A DNA stretch of 64,000 bases from Candidatus Accumulibacter sp. ACC003 (GTDB taxonomy: Bacteria > Pseudomonadota > Gammaproteobacteria > Burkholderiales > Rhodocyclaceae). Made by a program: the position numbers and the translations under genes. Below the pieces are notes generated by a model. That model worked only from the letters and a program-made list of their open reading frames with translations, was not told where the DNA came from and searched no databases. The stretch covers positions 62,001 to 126,000 of the forward strand of contig NZ_CAJQTX010000005.1 of assembly GCF_907163085.1 (NCBI RefSeq). The letters are read 5' to 3'. Positions 8,244 to 15,359 of this stretch are shown here, in pieces. Each line of letters starts with the position of its first letter. The first letter of the stretch is position 1.

Positions 8244-8462
8244 TTACCTGACGCGCTCCCACTCCCCAATGTCTTCTGGAATGCCGAGCGTCGATGTGTC
8301 GTACCCACCGGGCGGGGTGAACGTATGGCCGCCAGCCAAATCGTCTGCAGCGTGCTGCGCAGAGATGTAGCTACCCAGGTTTTCATCCATGAACATGGCA
8401 TGCCAGCGGCCGTTGTTCTGAACGATTGAGAAGACGCCAACCTTGGTTCGATAGATGTACAC
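8244..8462 (-). CDS. Small conserved phage/island protein (72 aa)
   Basis: Begins with GTG at 8462 after gagagggg. The protein has a compact pattern: YIYRTKVGVFSIVQNNGRWH, DENLGSYISAQHAADDLAGG, HTFTPP, STLGIPEDIGEWE, matching a small family seen repeatedly in proteobacterial phage-derived islands, of unknown function. It is the leftmost gene of the leftward phage-like block. Confidence 0.65.
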   Translation of the reverse strand: MYIYRTKVGVFSIVQNNGRWHAMFMDENLGSYISAQHAADDLAGGHTFTPPGGYDTSTLGIPEDIGEWERVR

Positions 8463-8625
8463 GGCAACCCCTCTCTCAGAAAAATTCGGAAGAACACGTT
8501 AAAACCATTCGTTGAAACAACAAACGGCTCCCGGCCGTCGCCCTGGACGCGATGTGCCGCGGCGCGACTGACTTTTGATAGCCGCAAGCCTCCCATCAAT
8601 GCACCTTCGGCACCATCTTCCGCAA

Positions 8626-8876
8626 TCAATTCCAGAAATCCCCGGTGTTCACCATCGGCGCGTCGTGCCGGCACATCGACTGATCACCAACTCCTATTGC
8701 CCGCATCAGGTCGCTGTTCCTCGTCCACAGCCCAAGCTTGTTCCGAGCCCACTTCCCCAGGCCGCGGGCGCAAATTGCGCCACGGTAGCCATTCTAGCCT
8801 TCTCGTCATCCGACAGGGCGGCGATCACCACGCCGACCGCTTCGTCGAGCGTCTCCGGAAATTGCTTCGGCTGCAT
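8626..8876 (-). pseudogene. DUF6794-like small protein with a frameshift
   Basis: Start ATG 8876 with aaggggg upstream. The N-terminus MQPKQFPETLDEAVGVVIAA and LSDDEKARMATV match the DUF6794 pattern, but the conserved second half (GLGKWARNKLGLWTRNSDLM) is in another frame, so the uninterrupted frame ends early at 8706. A single-base change near 8764 (CCTGGGG) would restore about 82 residues ending at 8626. This is either a real frameshift or a base-call error. Confidence 0.55.
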
Positions 8877-9045
8877 CAGCGTTCCCCCTTCCGCCAGTCC
8901 CACGGCGGTGCCGGGCCATCATTTGCCGCAAAGCCCGACATGCGTCGCCGGCGCCGGATCGGCGCAGGCATCACGCGGGCCAGCGATCAGTTGTTGCGGT
9001 CTATAAAAAGGCGCGATAGCGGGCGCCGGCGCCCCGCCGCAACCA

Positions 9046-9330
9046 TCACACGCTGTCGTTCACGTGCTTTAAGAGGTCCCACAGCTCATCCGCGCTGGCT
9101 GTCAGATCGTCCGGCTTCGGCTCCCCGCCTTCAACACGACGGAACATTTCGTCCACAGGGTCACCCCCGTTGTCTGGTAGCTCGTACACGGAGTCGCCAT
9201 AGGTGATGCGCACCCACCGCGTGCCGTCCTCCTTGGTGACGTGCTCCCGCGGAGCAATGCCGCCGTGTGCCTCGGCCTGGCTGGCGTGGCGTGCTTCCAG
9301 GGCAGCCACCTTTCGTTCTATCGCGGTCAT
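9046..9330 (-). CDS. Small hypothetical phage-like protein (94 aa)
   Basis: MTAIERKVAALEARHASQAE begins with a short coiled coil; the middle WVRITYGDSVYELPDN is beta-like and the end ASADELWDLLKHV helical. Its ATG overlaps the stop of the DUF5681 gene (ATGA), so the two are translationally coupled. It could be a packaging or regulatory accessory. No named family recognised. Confidence 0.65.
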   Translation of the reverse strand: MTAIERKVAALEARHASQAEAHGGIAPREHVTKEDGTRWVRITYGDSVYELPDNGGDPVDEMFRRVEGGEPKPDDLTASADELWDLLKHVNDSV

Positions 9331-9725
9331 TTCGTCCCCAGTGCGGCGATGCGTTGTTCAAGCTCTTGCGTCTCCAGCGCCTTGCGGTAGCCCTCGACGA
9401 TACCGGCCAGGGTCGCGGCCTCGGCTGGTAGCAGCTCGCCGGCAGCAACGGCCCGCAAAATGACGGCCTGAGCCTGGGCGATGCCGGCGGCAGTGTCGGT
9501 GTCCGGCAGCGCCACGAAGACCGGGCGATCTTTGGCCGGCGGCAATAATCGCTCAATCACCAATCGCGCCGCGGATAGATCGCCCTCCTTGGCCAGCTTG
9601 ACGACGGCCTCGGTGATTTCCTTCGCGCCGCGCTCCATGATGGCAAGCACCATGCGCGTCGACTTGTTCCTGGTCCCCGCAGGCTTCCCCGCTGGGTTGC
9701 CGCTCTGCCCTTTTGTCCAAACCAT
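9327..9725 (-). CDS. DUF5681 domain phage protein
   Basis: A 132-residue protein opening with the DUF5681 signature KGQSGNPAGKPAGTRNKST. After it come a helical segment (LVIERLLPPAKDRP, where the family often has PPRKDRP) and a C-terminal helical repeat (ELLPAEAATLAGIVEGYRKAL). DUF5681 proteins commonly sit in phage packaging regions and may be small-terminase-like DNA binders, but the biochemical role is unproven. A clear start, coupled to the next gene by ATGA. About 260 bases upstream are empty before the HGG protein. Confidence 0.78.
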   Translation of the reverse strand: MVWTKGQSGNPAGKPAGTRNKSTRMVLAIMERGAKEITEAVVKLAKEGDLSAARLVIERLLPPAKDRPVFVALPDTDTAAGIAQAQAVILRAVAAGELLPAEAATLAGIVEGYRKALETQELEQRIAALGTK

Positions 9726-9983
9726 CCTGAATCCCTCCTGTTATTTCAGTCGGCGATGCCGCGCCAAGGCCACAGAAACGCGCCACAGCGAACGAAAAGC
9801 GCCCCGGGCAATGTTGGTCAGGTTTCTTCAAGCGTTAGGCTTCGGTTTCCACGGTCGCCATGCTGACGACTGAACCTTGGGGTCAACTTGGGGTGTGACC
9901 TTGCTGCTACCTTGCCCATCTATGACTTCGGATTTCTTGGCCGCCGGCTGCCGATGACTGAAACCTTCCTTCCACCTTCCCTC

Positions 9984-10307
9984 CTACGACTCCGGTTTTT
10001 GCCTCTTTGGCCTGCCGCCCTTCCTGCCGTTGATGCGTGACTGCTCTTTGCCGGCCTCCGTCTTCGGACCGGTCGAGCAGCCGCCGTGCCACTTGCAGCG
10101 CCCGCCCGAGTACAGCGCCGTGATCTTGCAGGGTGTTCCGGCTCGCGTCTTCGCGCCGCAGGCCAGGCCAATCAGGTCGGCGGGGAACGCGGGGCAAGGT
10201 GGCAGAGGATGCCGATAGTCACGCTCTTGCCATAGCCGATGAACAGCCGAGCACAGTTCGTGATACTCGCGCCAGCGCCGCCGCTTCTCGGGTGTCGATT
10301 CGTTCAT
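9984..10307 (-). CDS. HGGxSTGPKT-motif protein
   Basis: 107 residues from ATG 10307 (MNESTPEKRRRWREYHELC). The second half carries ACGAKTRAGTPCKITALY, then RCKWHGGCSTGPKTEAGK, the motif of a small phage/island family with spaced Cys/His residues that probably bind zinc. The basic tail (RINGRKGGRPKRQK) suggests nucleic-acid binding. The start overlaps the stop of the upstream gene (ATGA). The track frame is open further upstream, but the overlap and motif position favour this start. Confidence 0.75.
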   Translation of the reverse strand: MNESTPEKRRRWREYHELCSAVHRLWQERDYRHPLPPCPAFPADLIGLACGAKTRAGTPCKITALYSGGRCKWHGGCSTGPKTEAGKEQSRINGRKGGRPKRQKPES

Positions 10308-10702
10308 GTCGCATACCCGTCGCAGCGCCGCAGCATTTCCGGCGCCGCCGGCCGGTAACCGCGTGTCGCCGATACCGCACTGCCTGGCTTGGCAACGGTG
10401 CACGCGCCCGCCCGCAGGTTGCGGCACTTGCGGCAGCTCCGCCGGTCGTCGAGGTCATCTGCTGCCGCGTACCCCGCCCGGCCAAGGCAGTACGCCCGCG
10501 CGCCCTCGTCGTGCCCGCACGTGGTCAGTACGTCGGCAATGATCGCCTGGTCGGTTTCGCCGATCGCTGCCAGCCAGCGGACGATAGCGGCTTCCTGGTC
10601 GGCGGGGATCGGTGCTGGCGTCTGCCCGGTGATCGCATCGAGCGATTCGGCCGCATGGCTTCTTTCCAGCTCCCCGAATTTCCGTTGCTCGAGGTATCCC
10701 AC
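10304..10702 (-). CDS. Cys-rich putative zinc-binding island protein
   Basis: 132 residues. GTG at 10702 lies two bases after the VRR-NUC stop with aaggg in front. The C-terminus has CRKCRNLRAGACTVA and a final RRCDGYAT: the C-x2-C...C...C arrangement seen in small phage proteins adjacent to the replication block. The N-terminal half is helical (ADQEAAIVRWLAAIGETD). Function not known; metal binding is inferred from cysteine spacing. Confidence 0.68.
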   Translation of the reverse strand: MGYLEQRKFGELERSHAAESLDAITGQTPAPIPADQEAAIVRWLAAIGETDQAIIADVLTTCGHDEGARAYCLGRAGYAAADDLDDRRSCRKCRNLRAGACTVAKPGSAVSATRGYRPAAPEMLRRCDGYAT

Positions 10703-10704
10703 GG

Positions 10705-11121
10705 TCAGCCCTTCGCCAGCGTTGCCGGCGCGTTGCGGTGCACTGTCGATCCACCGCCGATCCCGGGTAGTTCCCGCAGCACGTCGCGGCAATCTCTCGC
10801 CACGAAGGCCACGCCACCGAACCGGCGCACCAGAGCAAGAAACTCAGCCTGCTCTGCTCGCACCTTCCCGGCTGGCGCTTTGCACTCTACCGCCAGCAAT
10901 CGGCCGTCCTGCAGCATGCCGATCAGGTCTGAGCAGCCAGGCCACCCGAACCGCACGAACCGGCCGCCCATCCGCGCCACCCCGGAATTCTGGCGCTCCA
11001 CCCAGGCGACAGCGGGGTGATGCCGCAGCACTCTGAGCACTTCGGCCAGCGCGGCGGCCTCGGGCCTGTTGTTGGTGCGCCTGGTCGTCTGCGACTCGAA
11101 CCCGAATAGGTCGGCAGTCAT
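10705..11121 (-). CDS. VRR-NUC domain endonuclease
   Basis: 138 residues. PD-(D/E)xK-fold VRR-NUC nuclease as found in phage replication modules, probably resolving branched DNA. Visible core: GWPGCSDLIGMLQDGRLLAVECKAP, giving the catalytic D (in CSD), and E-x-K (VECK), followed by EQAEFLALVRRFGG and AFVARDC. ATG at 11121 overlaps no other gene; upstream is a 196-base spacer with a hairpin. Located between the primase and Cys-rich genes in the same leftward unit. Confidence 0.85.
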   Translation of the reverse strand: MTADLFGFESQTTRRTNNRPEAAALAEVLRVLRHHPAVAWVERQNSGVARMGGRFVRFGWPGCSDLIGMLQDGRLLAVECKAPAGKVRAEQAEFLALVRRFGGVAFVARDCRDVLRELPGIGGGSTVHRNAPATLAKG

Positions 11122-11252
11122 GGCCTACCGTCGTGCGTGCGAGAGAGGGGGCGTTCTTCTGGCCTAAAAGCACCGGAAAACGCGCTGCCCGCACCATGCC
11201 CGCAATAAGCCCGCAAATCGCCCGCATTTCCGGCAAAACCCCTGCCCGCCAT

Positions 11253-11278
11253 GCCCGCACACCCTTTAGGGTGCGGGC
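11253..11278. promoter_or_regulatory. Hairpin in a GCGGGC-rich spacer
   Basis: gcccgcac and gtgcgggc form a perfect 8-bp stem around a short loop in the spacer between the primase and VRR-NUC genes, which is full of short gcccgca repeats (11200-11300). It may attenuate transcription or act as an iteron-like replication site; there is no T tract. Confidence 0.4.
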
Positions 11279-11317
11279 GGGCTTGGGGTTTGCGGGCAAG
11301 GGAGGGGAGAAAAGCGC

Positions 11318-13321
11318 TCATTTTTCGTCCTCAACTGGCGTGAAGAACCCACGACAGACGCCCGCCACAATCAGCCCACCGTCCAGCAGAGCATCACGCA
11401 TCCGTTCCATTGAAGATTCGCGCGCGCGCGGTGCGTTGCCGGTTAGCAGGCCGGCAGCGGCGCAAGCCTCGCGCCAGTCCTTGAGTGCAGGTGTCGCTTC
11501 CCGGCACAGATCGCGCAGGATTTGCAGGGCGGCAAGTTCTCGCCGGCCAACGGCGCCTGCTTCCTGTCGCTCAAGCTCGGCAAGCTCCAGGGCACCGCCG
11601 ATGCCTCTCCGCAGCCACAGAGGCGCGAACGATGACGGCGGCAGGGCGTTGCCCTTGGTGGCCAGCAGTTGAACGTGCGCCTTGCGTTCTGCAATGTCGG
11701 TAATGCCGAACTGCCTCGCCTCTTGCGCCGTCATCGTGCGCAGGACGTATTCAAAGCGCACGCAATCGGTCAGCGCGCCCGATCCGCGGGCCGTGTGGCT
11801 CCCCGGTTCGTCAAGTGATTGGCTACCCTTGGCGGCGTGCGCCGAGACAAGCACGGTAGCGCCAGTGTCGATTGCGAGCCGGTCGACAAGCTCTCCAAGT
11901 CGCCTTTGGTGCGCCGGGCTCAGTTCGTCGCCCTCGGTAAGCGCTAGCGCAGGGTCAAGCCCAATGAAAACAAGGTCCGGCGTCATCCTCAATCGGCGCA
12001 TCAAATCGGCGGCGTTCTTCGTCGGGATCAGTACGCCACCGGCGGCCAAGTGCAGCAGGCGCGCATCCTTGCCGGCCATCGCGTAGACGGTCAGGCGCTC
12101 GGCGAGCAATTTCCGCTCGCTATCGCTCAGCAAGCGTCCGATAGTGCTCAGAGCATGGTGAGCATCGGCGGCGGTGTCTTCAGCCAGCAGCAACGCAGCG
12201 CGGCCCGTTCTGGCGACTTCCCAGGCCCACGGCAGCCGCCCGATACAGGCGCCGATGGCCAGGTGAAAAAGCAGACGAGTCTTTGAACTGCCCCCGACAG
12301 CCGCCAGCAACCCGGCACGGCCGGCCGGCATTCGCTCGGTGATGAACCAGCGTACAGGCGGCGCAGGCGTCGCCAGGCAGGTGGCAATGTCAAGTCCGTT
12401 GCCCGGCCAAGTGCCAGCCAGGAGGGCGCGGCGCACGGCCTCTTCTCCCGCCAATCTCGCCAGGTCGTTGAAGTCGGTCGCACATTCTGGCCGATCGGCG
12501 CCGAAGTCAGGAACGATCAGCTTGCCCTTAACGGCCTCGGCGGCCTCGGTCGCCTTGGTCAACCCGGGATTGCCTTCTGTCAGCCAGTCGTCGTCCGCAG
12601 CAATGAAGATGTCCGCGCTTCCGAACTGGCACCGAACACTTTCGGCAACTCGCCGAAGATTGCCGGCAGAGAAGGCAGCGCACACAGGCCAGCCTGTTGC
12701 CTGTCGGATGCTCGCAGCGGTCGCCACCCCTTCAGTCAGTACCAGCGGCCCGGCGGCGTCAGGCTCGCCAAGCCAGCAACGGCCGCCGGCCATTTGTCCG
12801 CCAGGTAGAAAGCGTTTCGTGCCATCGGGCGCGATGGTTTGCAGGCTTTGCAGATCCCCGACGCCGTTGCGCACTGGCACGAGCAGGCGGCCGGCAGCAT
12901 CCTGCCGCAAGCTGTCTGCCGGTATCCCCTTGGCGCTCAGGTAGGCGTGCGCGGGCTCGGCCGGAGGGGCCTTGTTCCATTCGTCTGTGGCTCGAGTCGC
13001 AGCCTCGGCATATCCGGCATCGCGGTCTGCTTTGGCTTGCTGGCGCGATTCTTCGGCCTTGGCCCGCAGTCGTGCGATTTCCTCGCCAGTCGGCGGCAGC
13101 CCTTCGCGGCGTTTCTGCCAGGTGTATGAAACGTCGGAGCGCCAACATCCGAACGCGGCGCCATCGGCATCGGGGAAGACTCGCAGCCAGCCGGCGGCGT
13201 CGCCGTTTCTGCCATTGGTCGAGAATCGCAGCAGTTCTCCGGCTTCCGGTTCGCGATCCGGGAAGGGCATGCCGGCAATGTCGAACGCGCTCCGAAGGTC
13301 GCGGGCGGCAATCAGTTCCAT
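11318..13321 (-). CDS. TOPRIM primase / RepA-like helicase fusion
   Basis: A 667-residue replication protein of the island. From ATG 13321 (MELIAARDLRSAFD, with ggggg upstream): a primase-like N-terminal segment with FGCWRSDVSYTWQ, a TOPRIM domain at about 185-270 (LVLTEGVATAASI with the metal-binding Glu, and IFIAADDDW with the DxD), then a RecA-fold ATPase at about 345-560 with Walker A GGSSKTRLLFHLA and Walker B LVFIGLDPALAL. The arrangement is that of phage/plasmid primase-helicases (AAA_25/RepA type). The TTG at 13438 is open but overlaps another small gene and is less likely. It implies that the element replicates autonomously after excision. Confidence 0.85.
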   Translation of the reverse strand: MELIAARDLRSAFDIAGMPFPDREPEAGELLRFSTNGRNGDAAGWLRVFPDADGAAFGCWRSDVSYTWQKRREGLPPTGEEIARLRAKAEESRQQAKADRDAGYAEAATRATDEWNKAPPAEPAHAYLSAKGIPADSLRQDAAGRLLVPVRNGVGDLQSLQTIAPDGTKRFLPGGQMAGGRCWLGEPDAAGPLVLTEGVATAASIRQATGWPVCAAFSAGNLRRVAESVRCQFGSADIFIAADDDWLTEGNPGLTKATEAAEAVKGKLIVPDFGADRPECATDFNDLARLAGEEAVRRALLAGTWPGNGLDIATCLATPAPPVRWFITERMPAGRAGLLAAVGGSSKTRLLFHLAIGACIGRLPWAWEVARTGRAALLLAEDTAADAHHALSTIGRLLSDSERKLLAERLTVYAMAGKDARLLHLAAGGVLIPTKNAADLMRRLRMTPDLVFIGLDPALALTEGDELSPAHQRRLGELVDRLAIDTGATVLVSAHAAKGSQSLDEPGSHTARGSGALTDCVRFEYVLRTMTAQEARQFGITDIAERKAHVQLLATKGNALPPSSFAPLWLRRGIGGALELAELERQEAGAVGRRELAALQILRDLCREATPALKDWREACAAAGLLTGNAPRARESSMERMRDALLDGGLIVAGVCRGFFTPVEDEK

Positions 13322-13464
13322 TCGCGCACCCCCCGCAGGAGGCGCAGCCACAGGGCGAGCAACGACGATTTCAGTAATCGCTTCTCTGGCGCGGGGCGGA
13401 TTGGAATCAGCAAGGCGAGCTGATGCGCTACACGCCAAGCCTGATGGCGGCTATCGTCACGCAT
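13312..13464 (-). CDS. Small basic protein between HTH and primase genes (50 aa)
   Basis: ATG at 13464 shares its A with the upstream TGA, and its own stop overlaps the primase start (ATGGAACTGA), so it fits exactly into the operon. The sequence MRDDSRHQAWRVAHQLAL..., ending WLRLLRGVREWN, is short, basic and leucine-rich. Perfect coupling at both ends argues that it is translated. Function unknown. Confidence 0.5.
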   Translation of the reverse strand: MRDDSRHQAWRVAHQLALLIPIRPAPEKRLLKSSLLALWLRLLRGVREWN

Positions 13465-13820
13465 CACCGACACCCTCTTGTTTCAAGGAAGCCGGGCGCC
13501 GGCCATTCCGGTGTGCCCATCGAGTATATGGCGACGTTGCGGCGGACGGTGCAGCGGAATTCAAACTCCGCCAGGATCACCGTCAGGACGTTAAACCCTC
13601 TTGCACGCAGGCCGTGAATGCGCGCCGCGGCTTTGGGGATGGCACGGTTCGCCGTCAGCTCGAAGCTCGGGACCGGGCCTTGCTCGCGGATGATTCCGAG
13701 CATCTGTGCGCATTTCCCGGTGACGATCGGCAGCGAAGTGTGAGGGGAGGCGCTTCTCGGGTTATGATGGCGCTTGCTTGGGGCGCTCTCGGATGCTGTT
13801 TGGTTCGGGAGCGTTTTCAT
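13464..13820 (-). CDS. Winged-helix (HTH_39-like) DNA-binding protein
   Basis: 118 residues from ATG 13820 (aggtgg ahead). The middle CAQMLGIIREQGPVPSFEL, AAARIHGLRARGFNV matches the HTH_39 pattern of phage winged-helix proteins, in which a LxxRGxxV wing follows the recognition helix. Overlaps the gene upstream (ATGA) and the one downstream. Probably controls or loads the adjacent replication genes. Confidence 0.7.
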   Translation of the reverse strand: MKTLPNQTASESAPSKRHHNPRSASPHTSLPIVTGKCAQMLGIIREQGPVPSFELTANRAIPKAAARIHGLRARGFNVLTVILAEFEFRCTVRRNVAIYSMGTPEWPAPGFLETRGCR

Positions 13821-13996
13821 TTCGCCACCTGAACAGCAGGCCAAGCCAGCCGTCCGTTCGCCAGCTTCAACGGAACCACGCCGAAGTATGCGCCCGTGCG
13901 GCAAAGCCGGGCGCGCACCGTTTGTGCCTTGACTTGATTCAAAGCGGCGAACTGCTCGGCGCTCAGTTCGTACTTTTCAGTCTTGTTGCTTTCCAT
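13817..13996 (-). CDS. Excisionase/AlpA-like small DNA-binding protein
   Basis: 59 residues from ATG 13996 with ggag upstream. LSAEQFAALNQVKAQTVRAR followed by CRTGAYFGVVPLKLANGRLAWP is the pattern of small Xis/AlpA-like helix-turn-helix proteins that precede replication genes in betaproteobacterial islands. A candidate recombination directionality factor and operon regulator; first gene of the overlapping block 13996 to 11318. Confidence 0.7.
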   Translation of the reverse strand: MESNKTEKYELSAEQFAALNQVKAQTVRARLCRTGAYFGVVPLKLANGRLAWPAVQVAK

Positions 13997-14086
13997 TCGC
14001 TGGTTCTCCAAGGTGGAAAACCTCGGTGCTTCAACGCGAAACACCGTAGGCGAACAGATTAAAGCGCCCTAAATTGTCATCAGCCG

Positions 14087-14605
14087 CTAAGTGACAGCAG
14101 TTCGCTTTTTCCGGGCAAGACCGCCGGCGCGGATGGCCCTACGAACGGTCGACTCGCTGGTTCCAAAAAAACTTACCGCATCTGCTATCAGTGTCCTCTT
14201 GTCGTCGCTGGCTTCGTACCCCTTGCGGCGCATCCAGGCGCAAATCTCCCCGTGCTCGTGGCTACTCTTCCTCGGTTGCTGCGCGCGGCGCCGATTGATC
14301 TCGCTCTCAACGCCGATGGCGCTATAGTCACCGGCGCCCCCATCCCTGTAGTGGTGCAACTCTTCAAAGGCTTCATCCAGCCGCTCGATCGCCCGCTGGT
14401 GTGCAAAAGGAATCGGCTCAAGTCCATCAACCCAAGCACGAGGATTGAGAACACCTTGGGTCGCTATCCGCTTGCAACGATTCCGCCGATAGCGCGCCAA
14501 CAAATCCATGGTTTCTTCGTGGCCTAGGCTGCTAAGCGCGTCCAGTGCTCCACAGACTTTGCGCCAAAGGATCGGCGGAAATCGCCAGCGAGGCGCGTTC
14601 GTCAT
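14087..14605 (-). CDS. Putative HTH regulator of the island (172 aa)
   Basis: Start ATG 14605 with aggag 7 bases upstream. The N-terminal about 110 residues are helical (MTNAPRWRFPPILWRKVCG). The C-terminal part DDKRTLIADAVSFFGTSES, TVRRAIRAGGLARKKR reads as a helix-turn-helix (resolvase/sigma-like) with basic tail. It stands alone, with gaps on both sides, between the xis-like gene and higA, a typical location for a phage-type control gene. Confidence 0.6.
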   Translation of the reverse strand: MTNAPRWRFPPILWRKVCGALDALSSLGHEETMDLLARYRRNRCKRIATQGVLNPRAWVDGLEPIPFAHQRAIERLDEAFEELHHYRDGGAGDYSAIGVESEINRRRAQQPRKSSHEHGEICAWMRRKGYEASDDKRTLIADAVSFFGTSESTVRRAIRAGGLARKKRTAVT

Positions 14606-14764
14606 GTGCCGACTCCTGGATGCATTTGGCAGAAGTGCGCATAAGTGATGACTGCGACGTTCATGGTGTCTCCCTCAGGCTTGGCCTATCGTTGAGGAAT
14701 CTTGCCCGCGAGACAAGAGCGTCCCGGTTTTTGCTTCCCGTCGGGATAAGCGCGGCAAACTCGG

Positions 14765-15052
14765 TCAGGCGGCGAGTCGTGCGACCGGGGCGCGTTCCTT
14801 GGCACGCTCACCAGCGGTCCACAAGTCGCGTTGTGCCTGCAGCCGTAGCCAGTAGCCCGGCGACGTGCCCAATGCTTCGTGCAAGCGCAGGTCCATATCG
14901 GCGGTGATGGCGGCGTGTCCGTGCAGGATGCGAGATAGTAGCATGACGCGGCTGATGCCCACGTGTGCAGCGAACGCAGTCACGCTCATGTCGAGGTCGT
15001 CCAGCCAGCCGGCGAGCAGGTCGCCGGGGGGCGCGGGGTTGTGCATGTCCAT
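14765..15052 (-). CDS. higA: HigA-family antitoxin
   Basis: 95 residues; Xre-type HTH of the HigA/VapI addiction-module family. LLAGWLDDLDMSVTAFAAHV, GISRVMLLSRILHGHAAIT and the family ending ALGTSPGYWLRLQAQRDLW are diagnostic. It follows the higB remnant by 10 bases in the usual toxin-first order. HigA proteins bind the toxin and repress their own promoter. The intact antitoxin contrasts with the toxin, whose start codon is lost. Confidence 0.88.
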   Translation of the reverse strand: MDMHNPAPPGDLLAGWLDDLDMSVTAFAAHVGISRVMLLSRILHGHAAITADMDLRLHEALGTSPGYWLRLQAQRDLWTAGERAKERAPVARLAA

Positions 15053-15062
15053 GTGTCGGGCC

Positions 15063-15341
15063 TCACTGATAGTCGATGTAGTCGAGCAGCTCCACGTCCG
15101 TTCCGTCGAACCGGAAAACCAGCCGCCAATTCGCCTGAACCGTCATCGCATGAAAGCCGGCGAGCTTGCCGGACAGGCCATGCAGACGCCAGGAAGGGCG
15201 GGCCAGGTCGTCAGGCGCGGCGGCGGCGTGCAGGGCGGCCAGCATTTCCCGTAGGCGCTTGGCGTGAATCGGCTGTATGCCGGCTTGCGTGCCAGAGCGG
15301 AAGAACGCTTCCAGCCCTTTGTGGCGGAACGAAGTAATCCT
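15063..15341 (-). pseudogene. higB: HigB-family toxin, start codon changed to AGG
   Basis: The frame encodes a complete HigB-like mRNA interferase of 92 residues: (M)ITSFRHKGLEAFFRSG, AGIQPIHAKRLREMLAALH, then SWRLHGLSGKLAGFHAM, ANWRLVFRFDGTDVELLDY. Family members begin MI(K/R/T)SFRHKGL. Here the codon in that position is AGG (cct at 15339-15341), and no ATG, GTG or TTG precedes it before the upstream in-frame stop. The first ATG (15245) would remove the N-terminal third. So the toxin is likely silent, or uses a rare ATT start at 15338. Confidence 0.7.
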
Positions 15342-15359
15342 AGTCTGTATATCGCCGCT

